Positions 38,684 to 50,360 of a stretch of DNA of 64,000 nucleotides are shown piece by piece. The DNA lies in the NCBI GenBank assembly GCA_037349315.1, contig JBAIAC010000001.1:3844001-3908000 (forward strand), read 5' to 3'. The notes beneath the pieces are model-generated. The model saw only the letters and a program-made list of their open reading frames with translations, was not told the DNA's origin and did not search any database. How positions within the stretch are numbered: the first letter of the stretch is position 1; each line of letters opens with the position of its first letter. The translations under genes and the position numbers were made by a program. This DNA comes from Chelydra serpentina. Its lineage: Eukaryota; Chordata; Testudines; Chelydridae.

Positions 38684-39376
38684 TAGCACAGATAAAAATT
38701 GTTCAATTTAAGGGTTCTTACATGATTAGAGTGTAAAAAATCATCATACAAATGTTTGAGGTTTAAGTTTTTCTCAGACGCATTAATGTCCTTAACTTAA
38801 TACTACCCATATATTACATATCCATAAAACAAGGGTTTAGCAAAACTAATTGTGCAGGAAGCATCAAGTAAATATGGTTAATTGCTTGGGAAGATTATGA
38901 ATATGAATTGTTGTAGTAAGGACAATTATGTTCAGAGAGTCTCACCATAAATTAGAGGTGAAAGGCCAAGGAACAATGGGGAAAAGACTGTAGAACAGGT
39001 GGTGGAAAATCATGAATTCTTGTTCAATACCCCTTGGCTATTGTCAATAAAATAACACAGCTTGATTAATTCAGTAGGATAGTTATATATTGTGAACTAG
39101 CTAAGGCTATAAGAAACCTTGCACTATTTCCCCCTCTATTTAAAACCTTTAGTATCCTTAATTTTTTACTTAATTTTGAGGTTTAAGCAGGAGTGAAAGA
39201 GAAAATATTCAATTTACAGTAGAGAATATATGATGACTTTGTACACCCGTGTAATAAATATAGCATTTCAGTACTGAGTTATCAAATGCTTGTAAACTGT
39301 ACACAATCTTATCATCTAGTTTGCATAATTTTATAATGGAGGAATAACATTTTAAAAATTTTGAATAGGCACTTAC

Positions 39377-39403
39377 TGGAATTACAGTTAATCCTGATAC
39401 AGT
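39377..39403 (-). CDS. NRXN1: Neurexin-1 alpha, 27-nt alternative microexon (splice site 3, SS3)
   Basis: On the minus strand, a tract ending TTCCCCATCTAG is followed by 27 nt and then a perfect GTAAGT donor. With the G left by the upstream exon and the GC at the start of the downstream exon, it reads DCIRINCNSSKG. That is the known SS3 insert of alpha-neurexins between KLTVNL and KGPETLF. It adds nine residues to LNS4, with two cysteines and an N-S-S glycosylation sequon that is completed only across the downstream junction. Skipping it gives NL-G-KGPET in the same frame. It is too short to be found by ORF length and was found by looking for the expected peptide. Inclusion or skipping cannot be read from genomic sequence alone. 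Confidence 0.95.
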
Positions 39404-41628
39404 CTAGATGGGGAAGAATAGATGAAAAATGAAAATTTATCCTTCAAGGTAATAGCTGCAGACATCCAATAAAATCACAGTCCACCCTTCCGGGGACAGA
39501 CACATGCAAATATGGCCACTCCAAATGATTAGTCTTTACATATTGCTGTAACCCAGATATAGTGCAATAAAACTTTATACGTAGAAACGGCAGTATAGAG
39601 TCAAAAATGGCCAATTTCAAACAAAGCTACATGGTGACAAATCTAAGTGAAAAATCACGTTTAGCTGTCAAAAATGCTTGATTGAGGCAGGCCACAACTT
39701 TCTCCCCATCTGTGAAAGAACAGATAATTTTTCTCAGTGTAATTAAAAAGTGCTCCGTCACAATGGGGCATAGAGCAGGCCAAGCCGCCATCATTCATCT
39801 TGGACCACAGTTATATATTACACCTCAAAGGTGGACTTTTTTTCTTACTATTAAACTAAGTAGTAAAATATAAAGCACTTTCTATGTTTGTAAATAGTCT
39901 TTCACACTATAGTATATATTTTAGTTTATATAAATGTATACAATCAATTCACAGCAGAACACTGACTGTATTTAAAGTCTCATATTAATATCTAAGAATA
40001 TTTTATTTGGAAAATCCATGAGTTCAGGAATATCATCTCTTTTCAGCTTAGTTCTCTCCTAAGAATTTGCTATTGTTATTTGTGGTGGAATAAATATTAC
40101 AAGCTAACACAGGTATTGATTTTTCGTTTACTTTCCTTTTACACCTATATAGATATCTACTGTATATGAAAACAGATTGGCTTGCTCTAGAGAATCATTT
40201 TCTTGGGTTATGACCCCGGATTTTAAAAAATATGCAACACTGTTTTGTACATACAATAATTTATCTTCTGCACCTTTGAGGAGCATAAATAATATAAAAC
40301 CTAGATTTTGTTTCCATATAGCTGAGTTTGTCATGTGTCGTCAACCGCATCAGAAAAGTGGTTGCAAACAGCCAGGGACCAGCACCTACACACCTCTTAC
40401 TACAGAAAGCTTCCTGAAGGAGGTCCCACATTGCCTTTTTGTGATGCAAAACATTTTATCAGCTTGCAGTAACCCTAGGCTGTCACAAGAGGGAACTATA
40501 AGAGAACAGTCAAAGAGGACCATTTGGTTGTCTTAACTTTTAATTCCCTTCTCTCCCCTTCAACCTCTCCCCTCCTCTCATTCCTACTCTCGTAAATATC
40601 AGAATGGTAATTCAGTGACCTACTTTTCTGCATAATGGGTGTGAGCGCATCATCGTGTTATCTACACACTTTAGTATTATATCTATGAAATCACCATATA
40701 AAAAGCTAATTTAAATAGTTATTCATCAGTCTTGAAAGCAACAATGTAAAATAAATCACTTCACTTCATTGTGTTTGTTCTCTTTCATACTCGCTTTCTC
40801 TCTCTCTAAATAAAAAAACAACAAAAACATAAGGCAAAATGAAAAGGGCATGTGGAGTTTGATACTTATTACAGAAAATAGTAACCTAACATTTTGTCAA
40901 TTATATGCCAAACCAGGAAAGCATTTTATTAATTTGTTTTCTGTAGAAGGGCTTGTGTTTTTTGTGTTCTCATGGCTGTTTGCTGAGGGCCGCAGACTTC
41001 GGGCATTGAAGGGTTGTGTTATCTTTTGACACAAAAATACCACTACAGAATTGTTCATAAAAGAAAAGATGGATTTCACTACATGTGTGACTGCTAGAAA
41101 GAGGAAACCAATAATGTCCATCAGTTGACATCATGTACAATATTTCAGGTGTGAAAATTAAAAGTTTTTTGATTATGCATGTATCTGTTATGTTAATTGG
41201 TGGAGCTAAAATTACACTGACCTACATATAATAGCTGGAACAGTTTCTCTCTGTACACTCAACTTCTGTAGCTGCTAATTATGAAGAATCTGTGGGTAGA
41301 GACCAATTCTCAAAAATCAAGCAGGTTAATATTATTTCACCTACAAACGTCACTGATGAACCGGCCTCCTCTTTTTAGAACACACAATAGTACAAAATAT
41401 ATTATGATGGGTTATGTTAGACTGTGTAAAGAATAAAAAATGCAAAACCAAAAGACTAAAAATCAGTAACTTTAAATAATGGACATGTGTATGTGTATAT
41501 ATATGCACGTTACATATATATAATTTAATTTTAATGTCAAACAGGCTGTTCAATAAATGCTTGCAAGCAAAATAATAAGAATAAGAATGCTGAATATGTT
41601 AATTTCTTGGTGGGGGAGGGTTTGTTAC
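39404..41628 (-). other. NRXN1: NRXN1 intron between LNS4 exon and SS3 microexon (2,225 bp)
   Basis: This is the shortest intron in the window, bounded by GTAACA and CCCCATCTAG. It is AT-rich, and I recognise no transposable element in it. There is a small alternating TATA stretch near 41490-41525. Open frames at 40128-40536 and elsewhere show no domain and no splice context. Confidence 0.85.
39503..39508 (-). promoter_or_regulatory. TGCATG word 100 nt upstream of SS3 microexon (candidate RBFOX site)
   Basis: CATGCA on the plus strand gives UGCAUG in the transcript about 100 nt before the microexon acceptor. In neuronal microexons an upstream RBFOX site close to the exon is often linked to repression. 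Proximity makes this more interesting than the downstream word, but one hexamer is not proof. Confidence 0.35.
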
Positions 41629-41832
41629 CTAGGTTGACCGTTAGTTTAACTCGTCCTGCATCCAGCTCTAAACGAAGTGTATCTGCAGATTCCCTAGACG
41701 TAGTTGCCATTAAAATGCCATAAGCTCGCTGAGACCTGAACCGTAAGGACACATCTTCTGCCTCTGTATGCATCACAACAGGGAGCTGTATCTTCATAAA
41801 CATACTTCCGTCATAGCTTAAAACTGTTGCCT
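41629..41832 (-). CDS. NRXN1: Neurexin-1 alpha, exon for N-terminal LNS4 (upstream of splice site 3)
   Basis: This 204-nt exon completes a glutamate codon with its first two bases, then has 67 codons from [14 protein letters not shown] to [15 protein letters not shown], and ends on the first base of a split codon. It starts the fourth LNS domain, including the strand with [18 protein letters not shown]. The acceptor is TTTCCAG and the donor is GTAACA, somewhat weaker than consensus. The split last codon becomes aspartate if the 27-nt exon at 39377-39403 follows, or glycine if that exon is skipped to 5176-5298. This is the point of alternative splice site 3 in alpha-neurexins. Both exon ends are phase 1 and its length is divisible by three. 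The reading frame is open throughout. Confidence 0.97.
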
Positions 41833-42334
41833 CTGGAAATGGACAAGAAAACTGCTAGTTACAAAATATATAGTTATACTGTATTTATTGAAACTGTTAA
41901 TAGAAAAGCCAACACATCACCAAAAGATTCAACACCATCATGTTGAAAAATGGTATAACAATAATTGTTGGGTACATATGCAAAGTTGATTTGAAATCAC
42001 AAATCTCAGGTTTTGGGGACAAGCAATGCAACTTTTAGACTTATTTTAATTAACTCAATTGCTATACTTTTTAAGGCCCAATGCAATAAATACATGTGCA
42101 CGACTTTATGCACATGTGCATAAAATCACACATGCAAGAGCTTGCACGATTGAGGCCTAATTGTGTAAACTTAGGTCAAAGCTATCTAGGTCAATATTAC
42201 ACTCCCATCTTGAAAACGCATCTCTCAGTCATCTACTTTGATCATTACCTGAGGGCTTTTTCTGTTTAAGCCAATCAAGGTTCTTATTACCCAGAATATG
42301 GTTTTTACCAAGTTATCAAAAAGAACACTTAAGG

Positions 42335-42985
42335 CAGTGGTTTTCAAACTTTTTTTCTGGCAATCCAATTGAAGAAAATTGTTGATCCAGATGCTGGGGA
42401 TGAGGGGTTTGGGGTGTGGGAGGGGCTCAGGGCTGGGGCAGAGGTTTGGGGTGCGGGAGGGGGTGCAGGCTCTGGGGTGGGGACAGGGATGAGGGGTTTA
42501 GGGTGCTGGAAAGGGGCTCTGGGTTTGCGGGGGGCTCAGGGCTGGGGCAGGGGATTGGAGCACAGGGTTGGGGTGTGGGCTTACCTTGGGCAGCTCCTGG
42601 TCAGCGGGGCAGCTCCTGGTCAGCGGCGCAGCAGGGGTGCTAAGGCAGGCTTTCAGCCTGTCCTGGCACTGTGGACCGTGCTGCACTTGGGAAGCGGCCA
42701 GCAGCAGGTCCGTCTCCTAGGCGGAGGCACGCAAGCGGCTCCGTGTGGCTCTCGCCCACAGGCACCGTCCCCCGCAGCTCCCATTGGCCGGTTCGCAGGC
42801 AATGAGAGTGTGGAATTACTGCTCGGGGCAGGGGCAGCGTGCGGAGCCCTGTGGCCCCCCTGCCTAGGAGCTGGACCTGCTGCTGGCCACTTCCCAAGCG
42901 CAGCACGATGTCAGAACAGGTAGGGACTAGCCTGCCTTAGACGGGCAGCACCGCCGACGGGACTTTTAATGGCCCAGTTGGAAGT
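42335..42985 (+). mobile_element. hAT-like element with G-rich interior
   Basis: The left end CAGTGGTTTTCAAACTTTTT is the classic Charlie-type hAT terminus. The interior from 42390 to 42560 is a run of GGGGTTTGGGGTGTGGGAGG-like units, effectively a degenerate G-rich minisatellite, followed by GC-rich sequence with AGGAGCTGGACCTGCTGCTG. The right end is not clear. The long open frames on both strands have biased low-complexity composition and are not genes. Confidence 0.6.
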
Positions 42986-45784
42986 GCTGACCAGAGCCAC
43001 TTCAACCCAGTGCCTTACTTTCCGTAAGGCAGTGTGTGGGAAGAGGCACTGTTAACAAGAAATACTTTTCTAAGGCTGTAACATGAAGAGCACTACAGTA
43101 CCCACTGCCTCAGTCATCACAGAAATAGATTCTTCTCCAGGTTCCTGAATAAGAGGGCTGCAGGGAAGGGGATCTCTTTTAAATTTGGCGGCAGGTCCAG
43201 GAGTATCTATATCATTCCCGCCCTCCCACCCCTTCTCAAATCTTCATGCAGTATTAGCAAAGAGGTACCAGAAGAGGAAATTAATTTGTGCTTCTTGATT
43301 CTTCTTCACTGCCTATCAGGGCCATGATTTCATGGTGTCTATAGAATTGTTAGTAATCCTGATGAAGTTAGAGTGAATAATCTTTCAGGGTCCGATTCAA
43401 GGTTATTGTGCAGTAAAAGATTCTCTGATGATAACTTCTTTACTGTTACTATTGACATTTTGCCCAATGGATAGATGGAACCCAGCAGCAGGTCATAAAA
43501 TGAAATTTACAGGCATTTTGTTTTGTAGGACGTTGCAAAATGTAAAAATATCCTTTTGGAAATTAACAGAGATTTTCTGACTCCCATGGTATAACAGGTG
43601 GAAAGTGGTTCTGTTTTCCTTCCTATTAGTAATATTAGGGAAACTAAAGTATTATGGGAAGCAGTCATGGGAAGAATGGTGAACCCTAAAGATTATTCTT
43701 TGGCAGAAACTGAAAGTTTATTAATCTCAAACTCTTTTATTTATATTTTTGAGAAACTGAGCCCTTATCATCATATTTCCCCACACACAGTAAATGGTCT
43801 TGTAACCTCTGAGTCTGGGGGGCGGGGGGGAGTTGACCTCTTTGCCAGTGTTCTGTTTATCTCAAAGAATGTCAGCTTGCAGGTTGTGGCAGCTTGTGGG
43901 ATGGCTTAAGCCCAAAGGACCAAAAATGATTGCTATCAAGCAGATGTACATCTCACACTTTTGATAATACTCACCTTCTAGCCAGAGTGGGGTTTTAATA
44001 TTGCTGAGCAGGTTATGAAATTTATTTCCCGTGTCCCGCATTCCTGGGTGTGGTGCCAGCCTGAGTGAAGCAGGTTGATTTTTTCCTCTACTCCAATCTC
44101 CTTTTTTTCAGGCTCACGGTGGATCTTGGAGTGTTCTGCCCCTAGTTCTAACTCCCTCTGCCCTGACTGGCTAATAAGCTACAGCTGGGTTGTGGATGGT
44201 CTTTGCACCACTATAGGGAGTTCTATTTTCTCTCATCTAAGGATGGCACCTTTCTTCTGCATCCTTACCATCATGCCTTCCTGTCTTATGTTAGAATACG
44301 TTAATGCAGGATATTCTGGAAAGCTTTTGTCAATATTTCTTGAGGTCAGGAAAGCATTTTTCTCCATAATGTAAGAGTGGATCATGGAGCATGAGGTTTT
44401 ACGCTCTCTCTCTCTCTTATTTTTTTTTAAATTTCCTCTCAGCAACCAGGAGATTCTGCTTTCCCTCCTTGCAACTTTTACAGGCATCCACTATGGATTG
44501 TTGATTTAGCATGATAGCCTGAATAAGAGGAGGAAGCTTGGGGTAGAGTGGTTATGCAGGACTGGGTACGAGTCTCAAAAGACTACTGTGGATTAAGGCT
44601 CTCGTCATCTGTGCCCATAACCCTCACATGAGTACGGGGCTGTGTGCATGATGGTGACATAGATTGTTTTTTTTTCCTGTTCAGCTGCTCCAAAGAGGTT
44701 CATTAGATTAAATGCTAATAGAGCATAAATTTAAGCTAAAAATGGCTGTGATAAATGTTTAATAATATGCTACTTGTTAAGAGGAGGCACAACCTCTAGG
44801 GCAGGGAATAACAGTTTTACTATCATTACAGTGCTGGAAGCACAACAGGGAAAGAGCCTTTATTAAACAATACTGTAGGCCATTGATACTAGCTGGTTTT
44901 TCTTTTTCTTTTTTATGGCAGCATCAGATCCCAGGTACAGGGAAGAATTATCCAACAGAAGTGAGATGTTAATCCTTGCTTGGTGAAAACTGATGAAATG
45001 AAACATTTCTTAGATGAATTTATGAACTGATAACTTTGCTTAAAGAAATATTTCCCTTCCGTGCTCAGAAAATGTAAGTCTTATCTTTATATACATACCT
45101 GTTGAAATTCTCAGGGCCTGATTCTGTTTTTATTTGAAATAGTGTCATCTAGATTAACTTCAATGAAGTCAATGGAGTTAAACTGATGTAAAACTGGTGT
45201 GAGAGGATAATCAGACTGCTAATATTGATGTAGGCTGGGATTTTCTAAATTGCCTAAGGGAATAGGGATCCCAATTCCTATGGACTTTCCTGTGAGTCTC
45301 CCCCTTGCCCCATTTTGAAAAACCCAGCCACATTTTTTGTTTTTTAAAAAAGGGGACAAACTCTCAGGAGAACCCCTCAAAGGGCCAAAGGGATGTTGTT
45401 ATTCTTCAGTGTATACCTTGAGCAATTTGGACATAAGGTTCCAGACCAAAGGGCTAAAATTAAGGACTAAAATTTACAATAAAAATGTTTTCCATTTTAA
45501 ATTGAAGACTTAAATCTGTCAAGTGAACAGAAAATGAGCTCACACCTCTCTCTTCTATTTTCTTCCCTTCCTGCCTTGTTCCTCTCAGTGCATCTGCTTC
45601 CTCCTATTATTGAGGAATGCTTAGCCCTCCATTGCACAGTAATTGACTTCTTACTTTCCTCTGAAACTATATGTACTACATTATTTACTCCACTATTTCC
45701 TATTCCCTCCCTCCTTTCCTCCATCTCCCCAATCATTCTCCATGTCACCTCCCTTTGACACAGTAGTAGCCATTTTTTTTTATA

Positions 45785-45965
45785 TTTTAGACTTGCATCA
45801 CTGATGGGGAACTATTTATTTATTTATTACTTCTATTCTAGTGACAACTAAAAGTTCCAGTCATGGACCAGACCCCACTGTGCTAAGTGCTGTACAAACA
45901 GAACAAAAAATGGTCCCTGCCCCAAAGAGCTTACAATTCTGGACTCAGCATTTAATTACCATTAT
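45785..45965 (+). repeat. Old interspersed repeat, family uncertain (member 2)
   Basis: It contains CCAGTCATGGACCAGACCCC, GTGCTAAGTGCTGTACAAAC and GGTCCCTGCCCCAAAGAGC, matching the order at 25990-26110. The copy is fairly well preserved. Confidence 0.65.
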
Positions 45966-46887
45966 TCACGTCAGAAAGAAGCTACTGGAACTATAGTGAC
46001 GCTAAGTTAAAGGGAGGAAAGCAAGGGGAGGAAAGAAGAAAATATGTATGGTGCAGTGAGGGGTGTGAGGAGGAATGGGACAAGAGCTTTAAAAATAAAT
46101 ATCAGAGAAAAAAGAAAATGAATTATTCAATGTGAAGAGTGGGAGGTTTGGCTTGGCTTCCTCAGGGGCAATGAAGTTCATGTGAAGAGGAGGTGAAGGA
46201 TGTGGATAGGATGAGAAGTTTGACTGGAAATAAGATTGTGTTTTGAAGGCAGTAGCATATCAAGACATTGGAATATGAAGACTGAGGTACAGAGTACTGA
46301 AAAACAAAGGACCAGTTGTGGGCCAGTTTCAGTTATCCCATTCCTCACTTTGTAATTAGCTGTGATATGGTCCAGACACAACAGTATTTTAAATTGTTAT
46401 AAACTCTTATACGGGGATTATGTTTTGTATTTCTGCCTATATCATAATTAATTTAAATATCCATGACATGTAATAAAAGTTAAAATATGAAAAATGTGAA
46501 AAATGAAAAATGCGGAGGAGTCAAGTAAGGATATCAAGTAAGGAGTCAAGTAAAGATATCTGAAAGGATTTCAAACACCTTTTTTGAGGCACAATTTAAA
46601 AGGATTTATACTCAATGGAACATTGAAGATGTTATCCTGAAAAACTGAGTCTGTTTCCTCAGGCTGCTTCAATTTTTTTAAACTATTTTACTAACTAGTT
46701 CTGCTCCATAATTTATGTAATAATGGCTTCCTCACAAGTCACTTTACCATGGTCTTTCCACCTGTCTCAGATGGGGTTCCACAATGTGGAGATGGAAGAA
46801 GTGTTTTCCAACACTGACATTTTGAGGGAGACATGATGCATCACCCCCCCCTACCCCGCCCCCCGCATCTCCTCCCCCGCAACTGGG

Positions 46888-46985
46888 TGAATTTTTATAT
46901 GAAACTTTTTCACACAAAAAATGCAGATTTGGGTAATCCAAAACACTTTATGAATTCTGTAAGAATTTAAGCAAGTTACATTTTG
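46888..46985 (+). repeat. AT-rich hAT-type repeat fragment
   Basis: CACACAAAAAATGCAGATTT followed by GGGTAATCCAAAAC parallels the start of the element at 10795-11224 (CACCAAAAAAAATGCAGATT, CGGGTCAATCAAAAC). It is a truncated member of the same family. Confidence 0.6.
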
Positions 46986-46995
46986 GTGACATTGC

Positions 46996-47165
46996 ATGAC
47001 CAGCGATAGTGCACTGGACTGGAACTCAATGGACATGGGTCGTATACCTATCTTTACCATTGACCTGTTTGTGTGGCCAAGTCACTTTACCTGTTTTCCC
47101 CTTTATTTTTTTTTCTGTTTTCTATATAGACTGTAAGCTCTGTGCGGCAGGGATGCCTAGGACAA
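46996..47165 (+). repeat. MIR SINE relic
   Basis: GTGCACTGGACTGGAACTCA, GTGTGGCCAAGTCACTTTAC and AGACTGTAAGCTCTGTGCGG lie in MIR order. The tRNA-like head is partial. Confidence 0.75.
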
Positions 47166-48512
47166 TGAAACCTGATTTTGGCTACACTCAAACACAATAA
47201 CGTTACATTTTAATACCACAATAGAGAAAGTTATTAATGACTTACATATCTTTCCTTCATAGCAACTACATTTTTAAATCAGAGAATTTATGTTTAAGTA
47301 CAAAAGAACAGAATTTGCCCCTTAATAGTGCTCATTCCAGACCTATCACTATTAAAGATCCTGATCATGGATAAACTATGAGTAGTTCCAATGACTTCAA
47401 TATGTATTTGCAAGTGTATTCATTATTTCATTTTTCTTTTTTAAAATTCATCCCAAAAATCTAAAACTTTGCATAACCAGATAAAATAGTTTCATGTTTT
47501 GCAATTAGAAGTGACTTAGTTAGATTAAAAAAATACTCCAGTCAACAGAGACTTAGTGACATGACCCAATACATCAAAATGTGAAGGAAAGATCCGTGAT
47601 GTTGGATGTTAACACCCTTCTCTTCAAAAAGTAGGCTGGATTAAATAAAGCAAAAAGTGACAGATTTTAGGGGTCTCTGGGTGTACTTTCTAATAATTCT
47701 CAATATATAAATAACTACTAGATACAATATGGATGAAAACTGAAATTGATATACTACAGTTAGGATAAATGTTTAACATGGGTAAGATTCTGCCACCTTC
47801 ATTCACGACAAGTAGTATTTTACTCCAGTAGGATTGTTTGAGGGGGATGTTCTGCCTACACAACAAGAGTAGGGTGGGAGAATCTAGCCCCACAGGATTT
47901 AGCAGGGTACAGAGGATGAAATTTGTGGTAATTAAATAGATAGGAGATGAGGTTATTATAACAATAGGAAACACATGACTTTTCATATAGTCCAGCATTT
48001 GTTAGGAGTTTTTCTATTTTATTTAAAAATGTACAGAGACAATTCAAACAGGAGAAAAATACACTCCAGTGTATTTCCTCTGTGGAAAGTTCATTTAATT
48101 TAACTCCTTGCAACTTTGCATGCCTGTCCTTTCCTCAATAAATTTGCTCTTATGCATTGTTGCTTGTTGTCCAGTTAAAAGTATGCACCTGTGAAAGGCT
48201 TTGCCAAGAGGCAGTCATATATTGTGATCCATGATGAAAATCAGAGACAAAGCCAAATTATATTGCTATGACATCTGTCCCTCCATCTGCTATAGTTTCC
48301 ATAAACAACTAAACCAATCCATAGATTATACTGATGTTTTTACTTTATGTATAATCAAGAATTTGTTACAGTGGGAAAATGAGCACATACAACCCAATTT
48401 CTGCACATGAATACACACAAAAAAACTATTAACTTTAAATAGGCTGGGATAAGCATAAAATGGCTTTTGTGTCCTATGGCTTTTCCTTAGTTACTAATCT
48501 GATCAGATTATA

Positions 48513-50095
48513 GAATCATATATTCATAGAATCATAGAAATATGGGCCCGGAAGGAACCTTGTGAAGTCCAGCACCTGATATTGAGGCAGGACCAAGTAT
48601 ATCTAGACCATCCCAAACAGATGTTTGTCTAAGCTTTTCTTAACCTCCAATGACAGGGATTCCACAACCTCGCTTGGAAACCTATTCAGTGCTTAACTAT
48701 CCTTATAGTTAGAAAGTATTTCCTAATATCTAACCTATATCCCTCTTGCTGCAGATTAAGTCAATTACTTCTTGTCCCACCTATAGTGGACACGGAGAGC
48801 AACTGATCACAGTACTCTTTGTAACAGCCATTCACATATGTGAAGACTTAACAGGGTATCCATCCACCTTCCTTTCTCAAGACTAAAAATTTCCAGTTTT
48901 TTTTATTTGACCTTTCCAAATAGGTCAGGGTTTTTTGAAACCTTTTAATCATTTTTGTTGGTGAGAGTCCATAGGATAGCAATTTGTTCACATCTTTCAT
49001 AAAGTATGGCACCCAGAACTGGACATAGTACTCCAGCCAAGGTCTCACCAGCGATGAGTAGAGCAGGGCAATTACCTCCCAATGTCTTATAAACAATATT
49101 CCTGTTAATGCAGCCCAGAATGCTATTTGCCTCTTTCATGACTGCATTGTATTGTTGGATCAAATTCAATTTGTGATCCACTTTAACCGCCACATCCTTT
49201 TCTTCACTACTACCACCTAGCCAGTTATACATATTGTTTGTATTTGTGCATTTGATTTCTCCTTCTTAAGTGCAGTACTTGGAACTTGTTTTATTAAATT
49301 TCATCTTGTTGATTTCAGATCAAGTCTCCAATTTGTCAAGGTCATTTTGAATTCTAATCCTGTTCTCCAAAGTGCCTGCAACTCCTCCCTTCTTGGTGTC
49401 AGCCACAAATTTTATAAGCGTACTCTCCATCCCATTATCCAAGTCATGAATGAAAATACTGAATAGCACCAAACCCAGGACAGACCCTTTCAGGAGCCCA
49501 ATAGATAAATCTTCCCAATTTGATTGATTGATTATTGATCATTGATAATTACTCTTTGAGTACAGTCTTTCAACCAGTTATGCACCCACTTTACAGTGAT
49601 TTCATCTAGACCAAATTTCCCTACTTCGCTTACGAGAGTGTCATGTGGCACAGTATCAAAAGCCTTACGAAAAATTAAGTTATCACATCTTCAGCTTTCC
49701 CCTATCCAATTAGCCACTAATCCTGTCAAAGAAGGAAATTAGGTTGAGTTGGCATGATTTGTTCTTGAAAAATCCATGTTGACTATTACTTATTATCTTA
49801 CTATTCTCTAGGTGCTTACAAACTTTAATAATTTGTTCCAGTATCTTTCCAGATATCAAAGTTAGGCTGACTGGTCTATAATTACCCCGGTCCTCTTTCC
49901 CCCCCCCTTTTAAAGATAGGCACTCTGTTTGCCCTTCTCCAGTCCTCTGGGACCTCACATGTCCTCCATGAGGTCTCAAAGATAACTGCTAACAGTTCTG
50001 AGATTGCTTCAGCTAGTTCCTTAAGTACCCTAGGATGAATTTAATCAGGCCCTGCTGACCTGAATACATTTAATTTATATGATGCCTGCTCTACA
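48513..50095 (-). mobile_element. CR1 LINE, older copy, 1.6 kb, reverse transcriptase broken
   Basis: The 3' tail lies near 48513-48560 (TCATAGAATCATAGAAATATG on the plus strand, shortened at one end). Upstream on the minus strand are degraded RT pieces: YNWLGGSSEEKDVAVKVDHK and INRNIVYKTLG (48945-49232), YSSLVRPWLEYYVQFW (48848-49096), and KGGGKEDRGNYRPVSLTLIS with SKIISNSQHGFFKNKSC (49710-49979). The equivalents at 35.4-36.2 kb are better preserved, so this insertion is older. It is truncated at the RT start, with no endonuclease. Confidence 0.9.
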
Positions 50096-50099
50096 TGTA

Positions 50100-50360
50100 A
50101 AACTTAGGGTGACCTACCTACATCGCTCAAGGCTGTGAAACATTTTATGCCCTGTGTGATATAGTTAGGTCAATCTAACCTCCACTGTAGATGCAGCTAG
50201 GTCGATGGATGAATTCTTCCACCGACCTACCAATTGTTTCAAGGGAGTGTATTTACGATAGTGATGGAAAATCCGCTTCTGTGGCTGTAGTAGGTCTACA
50301 GTATAGCACTAAGCACCATAGCAGATGTGCTGCTGTAGCGGTTGTACTGTAGACCTTCCA
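50100..50360. repeat. Possible miniature inverted-repeat element, decayed
   Basis: GGTGACCTACCTACATCGCTC, shortened at its ends, and the later GTAGGTCTACAGTATAGCAC resemble parts of a turtle miniature element with GTCTACAC-like words. The interior includes AGCTAGGTCGATGGATGAAT and ACCGACCTACCAATTG. The ends cannot be fixed. Confidence 0.45.

Larger units (their letters stand above)
5299..39376 (-). other. NRXN1: NRXN1 intron between SS3 microexon and LNS4 exon (34,078 bp)
   Basis: This long intron is bounded by the GTAAGT donor at 39376 and the CCTACAG acceptor at 5299. It holds most of the transposable elements listed between 7437 and 37505. Stretches where I see nothing beyond AT-rich intron are roughly 5.3-7.4, 8.7-10.8, 11.3-12.4, 12.8-13.9, 18.4-22.4, 24.3-25.9, 26.1-27.0, 32.1-34.9 and 37.6-39.3 kb. 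The open frames there are short, without conserved motifs, and flanked by no convincing splice pairs. Confidence 0.85.

Noticed and set aside
42369..42923. 184-codon frame and overlapping frames on the other strand
   Set aside because: Composition is glycine-rich from GGGG-containing minisatellite units inside a hAT-like element; no start context, domain or splice evidence.
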